Positions 49,419-63,600 of a stretch of DNA of 64,000 bases are shown here, in pieces. The position numbers and the translations under genes were made by a program. The DNA lies in contig VXAY01001965.1 of assembly GCA_013399855.1 (NCBI GenBank), forward strand, positions 496,423-560,422, read 5' to 3'. This stretch comes from Oxyruncus cristatus. Taxonomy: Eukaryota; Chordata; Aves; Passeriformes; Cotingidae. Each line of letters opens with the position of its first letter. Position 1 is the first letter of the stretch. The notes under the pieces were generated by a model that searched no databases, had not been told where the DNA came from, and worked only from the letters and a program-made list of their open reading frames with translations.

Positions 49419-52400
49419 AAATATAAGGTAGATTGGGTGTCAGTAAAAAACTGACAAATAAAACTATTTCCTGCATAAACCCAACCAGAGAAAAGTTCGG
49501 TAATGTTGCAAATTAACACGTGTTTCCTCGCAAACTTCAAGAATCTGTAAATGCCAGATATTGAGCAAATACATCTTAAAAGTGTAAGCCAGTATATTTC
49601 TGGAAAGAAACAAGTGATGGTAGTATATGGTATTACTTTAACCAATACTCCTACACAGCCTGTTTTTCCCCTCACTTTGATTCTTGAATGTAATGCTTTA
49701 GGCCTAATCACTTCTATCTCTTTTCTTCATCCTTTCTTACACTTTGTATATATTCTACTAACCAGTTTCTTTCTTCCGGTAGGCTGGCTGCCTTCCTACC
49801 TATTTCTGCTGAAAAGCCTTCCTTTTATACTGCCTTCCTCTGTGGTTTCTCATCTGACTCTTCCTCCTTTTGTCTTCAAGTATGTTCCCAGTTCTACAGC
49901 CTGAACTCTGTCTTTCCATAAATCCCATCCAGTCCAGTTTTCCTTTGTAAACCCTGGTAACGACCCTTACAAATCTCATTATTGGTATCTTCCTTGTACT
50001 CTCTGACACCTGAGGTTGCAGCTGTAAAATATTGCCCGAAGGGGAAAAAGTAGTTCCTGAAATTGTGTCATATAGCCAGAAGCCTTTATTTTAGGACAAC
50101 AAATACAGGTAGAGGAACTATTTTCACCTAAGGGTGGGTATTTTTAATTCAATTACCTCCCACTAGATGTACAGGAATGTTTTGTGTAGCACATATCTTT
50201 GTTTTATTTTTCATAGAAAGCAGGTTGATATCTCCTCTTTCATCCCTGCAGAGATTATTGTTTCAGAAAGGCCAAAAGGTTGGAGGTTTTTTTATTTGTT
50301 TGTTGTTTTGGTGTGTGTGTGAATGTTTGCCTTTATCATCATTTCTTTTCTTCTTCTATCAAAAGAGGATGCACTCCTGCAAACAGCACAGCAGTCTGAA
50401 GAGAAGAGGGGCTGCTGCAGGCCAACTTGTTCCCTCTCTTTTATGTTGTACTCAAGGCAGATGGAATATCATGTTCTTGCATGGGGAGCTGGTACTCGCA
50501 GCAGAAAATTCCCAAATATTGTTACTGAATATAGACAGATGATTTCTAGTACTCTGATATTTTAATATATGAAAATTTGGGAAAATATAGAGTACAAAAC
50601 AGGGATTTGGAATGTGTTGATAGCACACTTTACATATAGCTTGCAACCAGCCAATTCCAATATAGATTTACATCTTAATTTTTGTCTTGTGTTAGGCTGC
50701 GATCCCAAAATGATGGTAGCAAAAAGCTGAATATTCCAGAAACAATCTGAGAGCTGAAGTATTGAAGTTCTGTTTCTTTGCCTCAGAGAAGCAAAGCACA
50801 GATAGCTCTGAAGGGTGGAGTGCCACCATGAGTTGGGAATAAAAGAGACCTTTTATGTGTTTATATCTGTCTTTCTGGTGTGCAATTTGTTTCTAATTTG
50901 CCAAAAAAGAAGAATGTATGTTGCCTTTCTGAGAAATAACAGAATATTTTGAATTAAATATATAGAATATTTTGGAGTTCCTTTTAATTATTACTCAATA
51001 TATTTTGAGCACAAATTATCAATTTTAAGTGCACATGTAGTAAATTACAATTGCAGCTGAAAAACAGCTTGTAATACATTTGAGTTGGTATTTCTAACTA
51101 TAAGAAATATGTTACTCACTGATAAAATGGTGAAGTGGATTGATAAATCCACATCTTCTCTAATTCCAATGTCACTGAGCAGCATGAACTGCAAATCAGT
51201 ACAACATGGGTACTCAATAAGTAAGTTCAGGGACTATACAGTATGTGGAAATTTTTTTTAGACCCAGCACAACTCAGTATAATTATATAATTTACAAACA
51301 AGCATTGTAATTTCTCCAGAAGTTCATTTAGCTGTGCACAAGCTTACAATATACTTCCATATTAGTTACACAATCATTTTAGATGCAATTAGTGTCATCA
51401 AATTTGAAGTGTTACAGAACATTTATGACAGCTGTGAAGGAAAGAGTACAGACATAGGATGAAAATACAGTTAGCCTCCAAACACATAAATCTCTGTGAA
51501 GTAATGTCAGCATTTTCGGGATATTTTCAAGGAAAAAAAGCAATAAGCTAGGCATGAGTTTTCATTATTTATCTTTTACTAATTAGCTGTGCTATAACCA
51601 ATCCTTATTTACCTCCCCCTTAGAATTTACAGATCTACTGTATATTACATTTGGGGAACACAGCAACATGAACTTATTTGTTTTCAATGGAAAACCATGA
51701 TATATTATGGCACTACCAATTTTATCTGTAGAGTTTTACATCTGCTGCCATTTCAACTATAAAACACCTATTTTCAGTGGTAAGTTGCTTCAGATAAGAA
51801 AATTAATCAGACTGAGCTCAAATTTTATCTTAAATTTCAAATACAATCTGTAGAGTTCTTGGTTTTTGTGGTTGAGTGTTGTTTATTTTAAGTTTGAATA
51901 AATTATTTTACCTTTCACTTGGATCTCCTAATAGTCCTCTTGCCCTTGTTAAAGTCAGTCTGATATTTAACTGTTTTGGCCATATATTACAGTTTGGTAC
52001 TGAGACTAAGAAGTAAAAATTTGTTTTCTTCTCAGATGAAAGCAGAAGCTAAAGTGAAGTTCACAAAAGAAAGTCACAGACTTTCAGTGTCCTGTTCAGT
52101 AGTCCTGGTGAAGTTCCTTAGAGCAATCAAGGAATCCCTAAAGGAGAGAGACATTAGGATGGACCTGTCAAGAATATGGCCTAGTAACCTCCTGCTGAGG
52201 TTACTGGTTGCCCCTGTGGGTGCAGACCGTTTGCCCAAGATGCACCTCTTGAGACTTAGCATTTGATCCTAATATCCTCAGAAATTCAGTCCTGTCTCCT
52301 CATACTCTCTCTACAGATTTATCACGGAATTCCAAGATAGCACTAATAATCTGGGGATTTTCTGAGCCAGATTAAGATTCTTATGTTTAGTAAATACTAA

Positions 52401-53847
52401 TGGCCTCTCCTTCCTTTTATCTGTTTCATTTTTCATCTCCACATCTAGCATCCATATAATCATGTGACAAGGAGTCTCTCCATTTAACTGCAATATGTAA
52501 AAAGATGTTCTGTTTCACAGGAAATATACTGCTGTGTCATTTCACCTGGTATCCCTAGTTTTCATGTGCTGAAAAATAATGAATAGTTGTTCTCCATTCA
52601 CATTTAGTCACAGATTACATAGGAAGTGAGGACCTAATATGTTTGCCTTATCCTTTTTGTGGGGGTTCTATGTGCTATGTTGGGTTACACACATCACTAC
52701 ACACAAAAATGTGAAATAAATTTCTATTTAGAGTTTATTATGATACTACATATACAGTGGTTACACTTGCATCTGTTATTTTTCTACATTTTCACTCTTT
52801 TTCTTAAGAAGGCTCATATGCATTTCCATTAGTCATAATTGCATTTAGAACACTAAATTTGATGCTGTGAGTTTATTTGATTATCTGCCTTGTGTTGTCC
52901 CTTACAGTTATTCCAAAATCAGCTGTACACAAGCCTTTCAGGCCAATTTACATCATTGTGGGCATATGCTTATGTGTGCATTCTCTAGTACAGATTTTCA
53001 GGCACTTCAGTTTATTGCTTGCGTTAAAATAAAAATATACACCTGTGGCAAACTGGGACACCTTCTCTGTCTTCATTTTTCTATTTACACAAAGCAAGCT
53101 CCTTTAAGGACATTGTCTTCCACACAATGGAGTGTAAACATGCCTGAGCAAGCTGAACAAGGTCCATAACATGATGCATAATAGCAGTATCTTTTCGGAA
53201 AGAAAATTTCCACGATCTGGAAATAATTCCATACGACATTCTCGTGTCTCCTATGTACTACTTTGTTTTCCAGATCTAAACTTCTATTTCCACTAGATGC
53301 TCTATGATGCAGTGTAAGTCTCTCTGCACTGGATTCTATTGCATTGGAAAGGTAAGTCTTTACTGTTACCATAAAAATAGTTTTTACACTTCCTGGATCA
53401 TTTAAAATGCTTTTATGCACAATTTTCATTCTATTTTAATTCAGCATAAGGGATTTTGCATGGAGATACCTTGAAAAATGGTTCTATAGACTTAGTCCTC
53501 TCTAATGGTCCACTTCTGATATCACAGGATTGTGCTTTCAACTTTTCTTTTTTCTATTTAGGCCTCAAAATATCATTGCTTAATACTTATGGGAAAAAAA
53601 TTAATATGGCCAATTTCATATCATCTTCATCTTTTGATATTTCTTAAATATCAAAAAAAATCCATAATTGGTTTCAGATTCATAGTTGGGTCAAAATCAG
53701 GTTTAATTTGCATTATAGCATCTCTCTGGGAAACAAAGAAAGTTCCAAACTCTCTCCTTTGGTCTGTGTAGTTAAAATGTGATACTTAATGCTATTAAAG
53801 CTCTATGCCTAAATGCTTAACTCTATGACATCAAAAAATGTTAGTTC
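49419..53847. other. Unique AT-rich non-coding stretch
   Basis: No gene or transposable element recognised with certainty. A purine-rich, more balanced block at 52022-52270 follows a TTTTCTTCTCAG acceptor-like site at 52035 and is open on the plus strand (51976-52266). I do not recognise its peptide. A (GT)n/T-rich run lies near 50287-50322. Confidence 0.45.
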
Positions 53848-53960
53848 CATTTTACAGATAGGCTAGAAAAGTTGGGAAGCCTGCAGAGCAAGCCAATCCT
53901 AGAGCTGGCAACAAATCCCAGCAGTCAACAGCTGTCACTCCAAGGCTTAGACAATTCTGC
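53848..53960 (-). mobile_element. MIR-like ancient SINE fragment, reverse
   Basis: The plus strand reads TTCCATTTTACAGATAGGCT, then GCAAGCCAATCCTAGAGCTG and CAACAAATCCCAGCAGTC. This corresponds to the reversed MIR order 'ccattttacagatgagg...caaggtcacacag...gcagagc...gggattcgaaccc'. Highly diverged; ends approximate. Confidence 0.5.
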
Positions 53961-56189
53961 CTCTCTTCAGCATTTAAATAACATGATAGGCCTTTACCAT
54001 TCCTGAATAATTCTGTCCGTCACTAGATAATCTGTCTTGGGGAAAAAAGAGAAGAGAATAGTAACAAAGAAGGGATTGAAAAGGATTTCCTAGTCCTCAA
54101 TGATAAGCTCTTTTTAGGGACACTGCTGAGGGGAATATATAAGGCATGGGTTAGTCTTGCTGGGAATGACTACAGTCATATACGATTATACAAATTTGTT
54201 TCAATCAGTTATAAGTTCATAAGAACTGGAGATGAAAAAACTCTTCTACACTAATGGCCTGTAAATGTACCTGAAAGCTGGGTTGCATCTAACAGAGATA
54301 TATTTGTAGCCTTTAAACACACTTCAGAGAAATTTGGTAAAGCTGTCAGTGTAAACCCATCTGCTTTTTCCAGTAAATTCAGTGGGAGCTTCATCACTGG
54401 CTACTGAGGTAGAACACATTGGTTGAATTTGAATATCTTGTCCTACACCTTGATTGTTTACAAAAATGCTGACTGATAATATCCCAGTTTGAATTTTAGT
54501 GTGCTTTTTGGGCTTCAGTATTTAAGACTGTTGCATTCTGAACAATCTTTTAAGATTGGCAACTTCTTGTTTATTTATTTATGCTATGGAGAAACTAACA
54601 AAAATGAGATACATTAATTTAAAACTTAACATTTTTATTCAGCATAACTAAATGTTTTCCTCAATGTAGTAGTTTGATCTTATAAAAATTTCTCCTTCTC
54701 TTCTTCTGAAAAAATACTAAACCTGATTGCATTTGAAAATGAGTTACTACAGTATAGTAATTGGGTTGTTTATAAACATTTAAAGTTCCTAAGTGTAACA
54801 TTATCCTCTATAATAATTTGTTGATTGAGCTGGTAGAAGACAATGGGTTTTGATTAGATGGCGCATACAATTAATATGTATGGTTCTCTTTCTCCATTTT
54901 GTTTCCACTTATGCTTGTACCCTTGTGGTGGGGGGACAATTCATTTTTCATTATTATTGGTTCAGCATGATTTTACATAATTGCAGTCATTCTTGGACTT
55001 CTTCTAATGTTCTAAGTTCCTGATTACCGATCACCTATTTACTCCTGTCAGCATGATCAACAGTCACCTGAAATCAGCAACTAACAACTTAATTAAACAT
55101 ATTTTACATATGACACTGGAAGAATCTAGATTACTTGTAAACAATAGAGGACACTAAACTGAATTCCAGGCCTCAGCTTCTTAATAGGGCAAGTTTAAGT
55201 TCAATTTTGGTCTTTGCTGCTTACTATTCCAGGACCTGGAATGGTAAGGAAAGGCAGGAAAATATGGACTTACTGTTCCTACTTAGTTGAAGGGAGAACA
55301 GAGATGGGAAGATGTCTTTAGCGGAGGTAGTTGTTCTGAGTCCATCAGTGATGGTTTCTCCAACATCACATCACCCTCAGCAGCATACACTTAAAATTAT
55401 TACTTTTTAAATAAAACAAACAAGCAAACAAAACAACAATAGCAATACTAATACTAATAAAATAGTTTAAAAGCCTTTTCAGCCAGGACGTAGCTACAAC
55501 TATTTATTTATTTTAGGAGAGGCATGACAGGAGTCCAGGGATAAGAATGTTCTCTGGTTATAGATTATTGAAGTATTGGGGAAAAGAATTAGTGTTAGAG
55601 CTGATACAATTGGATTACAAATGGAGCACCAGATAGCTTTCCTCTGTGGAGATTGATCTGATGATGTGAGTTGAAGTTTGGGGGTGAAGACTATCTGATT
55701 TGCATTTTGCTGCTTTTTCCACCTGCTGTCTGCCGTAGCTTCATACTTTTAGTATTTGGGGAGCACTTGTTTCTTGCTTTTCAGTTCTGCAGGAAACTAA
55801 CAGCTGAGCACTGCTCTTGGCTGAATCAAGTAACGATGTAATGAAAGTGATTCAAAGGTAACTGTGTGAGTCTCATCACTGTAACTACAAGCAGACTAGT
55901 GTGAAACCTATTTCTTACTGCAAAATGATAACTTCCTGACATTTTCGTCATTCTATATCTTTCCAAGGGACCCTTCTGCAAAGCAGGGATGACTTTGCTT
56001 GAAATATCTCAGTAGCATCTCTTGGAGAGACCAGGATGAACAAGAAGGCCCTTTGAGTAGCACAGTGGCAGAGAAGATTTTTTCTTTTTCACAGGGATCT
56101 AAGATGTGCAAGCCAGTTACTTTGCTGTGGAGGGTTTTTTAAGGGCTTTTTCAGGGTGAATTCAATGTTAGCTTGAAGTAAAAAAATTC
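53961..56189. other. Unique AT-rich non-coding stretch
   Basis: Nothing recognised. An A-rich tract with AAAC and AATACT-type units lies at about 55411-55460. Confidence 0.5.
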
Positions 56190-56401
56190 CCACGACCCAA
56201 AGTCCCATGGTATGTAATGTGGACTTGCCTATCTCGTATTGGCCTTTTTAGCCACCAACGCGCTTGCAACAAACGTGGGTAAAGCTCTTCCCAAATCTTT
56301 GTTCACGAAGCCTAGCCATGATGAGTGGGCAGTGCTGGGTTATGCTGGAGTCCTACGAAGACATATTTAGAGTTTTTATGTTCCAGTGTAACCCCATCTG
56401 G
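56190..56401. other. CpG-retaining block beside an A tract, identity unknown
   Basis: About 210 bases hold seven CpGs, far more than the depleted surroundings, and end directly at an A23 tract. Distinctive words are CTCGTATTGGCC, ACCAACGCGCTTGCAACAAA, CTTTGTTCACGAAGCCTAGC and GAGTCCTACGAAGACATATT. TTCACGAAG and its neighbours form a small inverted pattern. An open plus frame (56264-56479) runs into the A tract and gives only a lysine run there. The sequence feels like part of a repeated or conserved element, but I cannot name it. It may be a retroposed transcript, a DNA-transposon fragment or a conserved non-coding element. Confidence 0.4.
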
Positions 56402-56424
56402 AAAAAAAAAAAAAAAAAAAAAAG
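56402..56424 (+). repeat. A23 homopolymer with A-rich tail
   Basis: Twenty-three uninterrupted A residues, then GAAAAAGAAAAGAAA. It is the longest homopolymer in the window. Confidence 0.95.
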
Positions 56425-59400
56425 AAAAAGAAAAGAAACTCAAGCAAGAGCATCAGTTGATCCTGCTGCTCTGAGTTAACTTAGTTTAATCATTTCACAA
56501 AAGCCAAACACTATAGCTTTACATTTCAAGTTGTTATACTGACTCATAGACTGACACTTGATCTTGGCTTAGCAATTCTTCTCGTAAACTGTTCAAATAC
56601 TGTAAATTACCGTGAACTACAGACAATTTTTAATTTCCCTTCTAGCAGAAATAAATATGTAACCTGCTTTGACTGTACTACTATTTGTCTTAAACGAAGA
56701 TTTGCATGGACCCTCTCTTCCTGTCTTACCCTGGCCACACTCACATAAAAAATAGCACTTGATACATGCAGGATGTGGGAGGTCTGGGGATTTTAATGGA
56801 GCAGAAAAATTCCAAGGTCTCGGAGAATGCAATGGAATGTTTCTTCATGGTAAAAGATGGGAGGAAAGGAAGAGATTTCAAACTGATTGATTTTGGGGAG
56901 TAACATGGGCTGTGTTCTGTCTGTGTTATGCCTGAGCATGCCACTCATCTATAAATCTGTCCAAATTTTATTGAACTCCAGGGCAATGCATAACCTTCTG
57001 CATTCCCTAAACATCCAGAAGAAACTCATATGAGAGACAAAGATCAGTTCCACAGCAGAAAAATGGTGAATATATAACTTTGCTCTGTGACAAGGAGAGT
57101 ATCCAGTTTAACTTGTAAGTAACTGCTTATGGATTTGAATTAAAATAGTAATACAAATGACAGAGTGGTAAAGAATTTGACTATTTGGACCAATTTACTG
57201 CACTATCTTTATAGTAAAAAATCACCAATCATCAGGCATGGCTTTATTGGGAAAATGGGTTAAAGCTTGGGTAACAACCCATTTTTCAGCAGAGGTTGTT
57301 GCTTTGCCCATGCTCATCCTTATGTTCCACAAAGGAACTGGCCTCCCTCCACTGCAACATGCCTTACTGGCATACAACTTGACATTTAGCTCTGCCATAT
57401 TAGATTACATCTGTATTCTTTGATTACTTTGATACTGTTTGCTTGAAAATTGCATTTTTTTAAATCTTAGATTACACAAAGGCTTACAGAATGAAAGTTC
57501 AGCTAGAGAAGTGTACTATACATACGTGTATGCTGAAAAACATTATGTGGAACTAAAAAATGTAATTACATTCATCACTTAAGCTTTGCAAGAAGTGTAC
57601 TAGATACACTTTTAAACTTTTCAGTCATTATGTTCTTCATAATTCTGTGGCTTAACATGTACAGAAATTACATCTTTACCTCCAATTTCAAGAACTTAAC
57701 AGAATGCTTCGCTAGATGAGAGCAAAGTTTGTAAAGTTAAAGGTTGGAAACAGCTGCTATATTTGCCCATTTTCAGAAGACAAGCAAGTTAAATTCTATA
57801 AAGGTAAAATAGCATTCTGTTTCTTGTTATGTGGATAGTAACAAAGTGTTTTTATTAAGCAACTGAAAACCTTCTTATGCTGCTGTATAAACACTGTTTA
57901 TTGTTCTTTCAGCATTGCATCCTTCTATCAGTCCAAGATATATGCCTCTCTCAACACCTTCTGCTCAATCTGGTTTTGCTTAGTAATTCTTCCTGGAAAT
58001 GCTTGTAAACCAGCTTTCTCATCAGATATGGTACCAGAAAAATTCATTTGAAAAAGAAATCTGAAAAATACTGTGTCAAGGGATTAATTCATGTTCAACA
58101 TTCTAATGACTATAAAGTTCTTCCGTAGATGAACATTTAAATAAAGCTGTTTTATTAATCTCTGAACTTTCTATTTAGTTCTACTTCATTTTTGTGTTTT
58201 ACAGTGTGCCCTAATGTAAATATAATAATAATAATCAGTATTTTATTCTTCCAGTAGTTGAAATAGCTGAAGTAAAGAACAGGTAATGCACTATCATCAT
58301 ATAAGAGTTAGAAGTCAAAAATTTGAAGAAAAGGCCTATGCAGGACCCTAATGAAGCTTGTGCAAGTCCTGTGGACTTCATGATGCTTTAAACCATCTCA
58401 GTAAGTGCTCAGTAGAAGAGCATTATGTGTAGCCGCAGTTTGGAATACATAAGTAATTTTACTATATTCAGTGGCATTATTCTCATCCTCAGCTGATCTG
58501 AGTGGTTTATATAAATATGACTTTTTCTCAAAACACCAACGCAGTATATAGAAATTCTTCCAGGTCCAATAAGACTCAGCCCTTATCTGGGATGAAAGAA
58601 CATAACCTGCTTGTTTTGCCTCTTTTTTATGTCTTGAGACCTGTGGTAAATGCATTGAGGACAGAGATAATTTTCTTTCAAACTTGTCTACAGCGACCTT
58701 GAGTTTTTTAAAAAGTTAATTTCCATTATAGTGCTTCCTATAATTTTCATCTATCTATTTCAGAATATTAGGAAACAGCAATAAACAGAAAGGTTCAAAC
58801 CACAACTATTTGCTATTTCCTTCCAATTTACGTAGACTAATCTCTTTTTTTATTATTTTTTTTCCTCTCATCTGATATCTCATATGGAACTAATACTGCA
58901 TCACAAAACTGACTGGGAATAACACTGATTGCAGTAAGTGAATCATTACTGTCTATCCATCCATTACCGTTACATCCCCAGGGCACTGACCATATCATTT
59001 TCCCTGCCCATTGTTTGCCATCCAGTTTAATGGCAATACATTAAAAGGCAATGGATGAATATAGTAATAACTAATGATAAGAGGGACAAGAATGACATGC
59101 TTTATGGGTAAAGGATAAATAAAAGACAGAAAATGGCTATCATACTTCTTTAAATGGATTTTGAACTTCTCAGACTTGGCTTTAAGGACACTTGCAGCTT
59201 TCAGCTGACTACATCAGGAGTATCGGCACTTTTTTTAAAAAGAAGCCTTCAAATGTAAATTAGATCACTGAGTTTTATGCATTAGAATGCACCCCATGAT
59301 AATTGTATGACATTACTTTAAAAAGCTTTGATAGCATTGTGCATATAATTACTTTTTTGACACCAAATATAAGACTGTTCAAACTAGAGATCTGTAGATC

Positions 59401-59949
59401 ACTTTGGCTCAGGTAGCTATATTAGCTGGTACAGGACATTAAAATCAATAGGAACTTCCATCATATACTGAAAAATTTCTGAGCACCAAACAAAGCCACC
59501 CTTATAATCTAAAAGTCTAACAAAACTAATTTTCATCATAAAATAACCTTTTCCCAAATATCATTAGTCATTATTAAACTTAAATTATTTTATCTTAGAA
59601 TTTTTTCTATATATTCATAAGTTTATGTACATTAATGATCTCTGGGTTGGCAGTTTGGGTTCCTGCCTCTTTAAAAAATAATTCAGATTACAATTCTCCA
59701 TAACTGAGCAGCATCTTCATTACTGCACGTAACTTAGTACTCATTGCAAATGCCACCTTTTCACTGTTTAGCCTCCTTTTCAGTCCTGTAATGGATACGT
59801 TGCACAGCAGGGACTTCAACATATATTCCTATGCGACCTAACAGGGAGTAATGGTGAAATATTCCCACCTTGTTTTCTTTCTTCAAGTCAGTTGTTTAAG
59901 CACTTGAAGATCTTCCATTTTGTCAGTCCTCATTTCTTTACCTAGAGCA
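56425..59949. other. Unique AT-rich non-coding stretch
   Basis: No gene or repeat family recognised. A short (ATA)n lies at about 58221-58235 and T runs at 58844-58863. Confidence 0.5.
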
Positions 59950-60640
59950 GGTTTGAATGATGGCACCAAACTGAGTAGAACAATTAATGCCTTAAAGAGC
60001 AAGCGCTTCAGAGAAACCTTGAGAGATTGGAGAGATGATGGATAGAAACCTAATGAAGTTCATAAGGGGAAATGCAATGTCCTGTACCTGGGATGGAATA
60101 GCCCCATGCCGGTGGCCTAGGAGGCAGCCTCAGGGAAATGTTAAGAGTCTTGGGGATAGGGGCAGGGGAGGGGGTTGCAGTAAAGGACAGGGGATCCTGG
60201 AGGACAATAACTTCAGCAACGTGCCCTGGGACTGAAGCAGGATCAGCTGCCTTAGGAAGAACACAGTGAAATGAGTGCGCAGGCTTGGTGAGCCATGGTG
60301 GCTTGAGGCTGGAGCAGGTGACACAAGTCTGAGGGAGCTGGCTTTGTCCAGCCTCAAGAAGAAGAAGGGTTGAGGGGGGATTCTAGTTGCGATGTACAGC
60401 TACCTAATGGGTGGCCATGGAGACTTCTGTCAGACGTACATAGAGAAAAGCCAACAAGTGGTGGAAACAATGTGCAGCAAGGCAAATTCACCCTGGATTT
60501 AAACAAAAAAGCCCACAGTGAGGGTGGTTAATCACTGGAAGAGGTTGCTCAGAAAAGTTGTGGATTTTCCTCTTGGGAGATGTTAAACTCAGCTGGTCAG
60601 TCAGCAAGCAACCTGCTTGATGACTTGATGACCCTGAATT
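59950..60640 (+). mobile_element. Decayed CR1 LINE, 3' part
   Basis: It begins around the catalytic box, now TTTGAATGATGGCACCAAAC, so the second aspartate codon is mutated. It continues with TAATGAAGTTCATAAGGGGA, TGCAATGTCCTGTACCTGGG, CTGAGGGAGCTGGCTTTGTC, CAGCCTCAAGAAGAAGAAGG, CACAGTGAGGGTGGTTAATC, ACTGGAAGAGGTTGCTCAGA and a decayed 3' UTR with CTTGATGACTTGATGACCCT. Stops and indels break every frame. No terminal octamer remains. Divergence is similar to or greater than the copy at 37.9 kb. Confidence 0.78.
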
Positions 60641-63600
60641 GAAACCTGAATTGAAATTTGCTTAGATTAAGTTAGAATGAACGTGGTTTTTTTTTAGCAG
60701 GTTTATTATTGCCTGTTTTTAAAAGTACTGTTGCTATGAATTCTATGCAAATCTTCTGAAGTAATGGGCTATATCCAGACTGATTAGAATTTAAACAGAA
60801 CAGTGTTTTTAACTTCCAGACAACAATTTAGAATATTTTTACATATTAATCAACTAAGGATGCACCAAAAGGTAACGTAGAGGCCTTCACTTTCTATAAT
60901 TGTGTCATTCAAGTTAACTCAATTCTGTCTAAAATCTAAGTATCTGTTAACATTATTTTATCATGTAATAATTACGAAGTTTTTTTGCTAATTAGTTTGT
61001 CTTTGTAAAATCTTGATGATGACCTTTTGAATTTCCAGGGCTTGAATCTGCAGTTATGCTAACTGGGCTTGCCATTAACACCTGCGCTGAATTATTTCCC
61101 ACTGATTGAACAGGTGTTGGGCACTGTGTAACTCATCATTGATTTGGAATGGATGATTTTGCTTTAGGATACTTCTAGCAAGCTGAACCTTTCTAGTTGC
61201 TTCTTTATGCACATAAAAAGAAAGGAGCGGACTTGAAACTACAGTCATCACTGAATAATAAGTGCTGGGGAACAAAATCGACTTTCAATATCGACAATCA
61301 GCGGATGAAAAATTCCCTAGTGAAAAGAAAGGTATTTAATTTTGCTATAACTCTCTTGAATAGTGTGCAAAGAAGGAACATTATCATCAATATGGACATA
61401 CCAAGTCACTCTGAACTAACTCTGGATGAATTTGTCAGATACATCTGCATAAGTTTGTAGCTTGCTTCAATTACAGTTTAGCCAACAACAGGTTTATTGG
61501 CAGTTTGGAGTTCAAATTCTTGACAATACTTGTGACAAGGGTCTTTAAAAAAAAATACACAAAAAAAGATAGCCCAATGCTTGAAAAATAATCAGTTTCA
61601 AATAACTGGATATGCTCAGTTAGGAGCATTGGTTTTGCTCCAAGAGAAACTGTCAGCTATGCTTCTTCAAGTACAGATCAGCAAATAATATCTTTATTTT
61701 AATTGTTACATTTTTTTCTACTGAGATGGCAACCTTTATACATTATTTATTTATGGTAACTATTACTAAACATGTTGCTTTCTTTGTCTTTAACAAAATT
61801 GTTCTAGGCAATCCTTTCTAACAGGGCTGTTCAAGAATTTTCTATCAAAATGAATTTTGAGAAGAATTAGACTCTCACCTAATCCCAGTCTGTCTGCTCT
61901 TGTGAGAATTTCAGTTATTTTCTCTGAATATCTAAAATAGTTTGGCTGAAAATATTTCTGTTCTAAAGTGATATATAGGGGGATCATGGAAACATGAGTC
62001 TTGAACCATCAATTTGCTATTCTGTTCTATGAAACCCTATGCTTCCAGAGATTGTTTCCTGGAAAGTGTATCTTGGAGGTGGTATCATAATCCGGCTAAA
62101 CACTCACTATGGATGTTTTAGGCTAACTGGCGAGATCAAAAGACCTATAAAGATACGAACAATGTTAATTACCATTTCTTTAACCTATGGTTGTCCCATT
62201 CTAGAGAAGTTATATTTTACTTTAATAGTGTTTTGGAAACTTAAAATGGGAGGGGGGAGAAAATCCAAAAAGGCTGTATTTTATCATAATCTTCGAAGGA
62301 AAGATACCCCTTTTGACTTGTTTTATATTCTAATTTGTATTTGGTACACATAGCCACTCTCATATTTGCATTAGGGACATTAGTTCTTCCTTTGGAATTG
62401 CTTTATGTGAGCTGATTTGTGTCAGTCTTTAACAGGGTGCAGACCTTAAAGGCAGGGTTGAAGTAATTGCAAATGGAATTAAGAGCTTGGAAAAACGTCT
62501 TGTGTACTTATGTGAAAACAGTAGCCAGAAAAATACATAATAAATAAAATATTTGTGTTCTGTAGACTCATATAATATAAATCACATGATGACCAGTCTG
62601 TCACCTATTTAAGTTACCTTTGAAACATGTAATTTATTCCAATTGTGAGTTTTATGACACTAGATACCCTGAGAAATGCAGAACACTTTATTGGAAGGTA
62701 GTTCTCATTTGCTGTGTAAGCAGATGCTGCTATCTAAGAGTCACCCAACCAAATCTTTGCTGCTGAATAGGGAGATTTATGATTTGAGTCTCACTGCATA
62801 ACTAGGTGATAAGTCCTGTCCAAAAATTAAATACGAAAACTTTTCAGACAGACGCAGGCCAGATGCTCCACAGAATTTCATATGTTAGAACAGAAGACAA
62901 CTGACCACAATATTATTGCTGCAGTAAATTCACCACCCACACTGTAATTGCTTGTGAGAGTATAACCTCCACACTCTGTCCTGCAGCATTTTAATTTTTA
63001 AATTCAAAGAAGGAGAGGCAAGAATGGAGAAGGCTGAAATTGTTATGCTTTGGTGCAAATCAACTGTGTAACACTGGGAAAAGCACACTTCCATATGAGG
63101 GCATGTGGGGCTATCTCGTGAGTACCTCTCGTCTGCACAGTAGCTCTGAAATGTCTAATGCCCATGCTAAATCTGTCTTCTGGAGATTCAAACTGAGATT
63201 GTTTTGTGGTTGAATTCCAAAGTCTTCTGACAACAGCTGTAGTACCTTGAAGTACGGAAAAGAAAATATTCTTTCATGCTTTGGCTAATGATCAAACAGG
63301 GCTAGATTGTGACTGTTAGCTAATGTGTCACTCCATGAAAACCACTGGGAAAAATTCTGCACAGATCTGCTGAGTGGATGGCAATTTGCCCTTTAATGCT
63401 CAGAGTACATTTGTTTCTTCTATACAGTGTGTGTTTTGCTATCTTGTGTCTAGAGCAATATCAAGGCTGTCTATTCCTTTTCAAAGCAGCTCTGTATGAG
63501 TCAGAAGAGAACCTTACAACAGGGATGTAAAGTCTATTCAGAATTTCTGGGTTTGGGTAGCAGCTAATTTCTACACAAATAAATATGAAGGATGAGGAGG

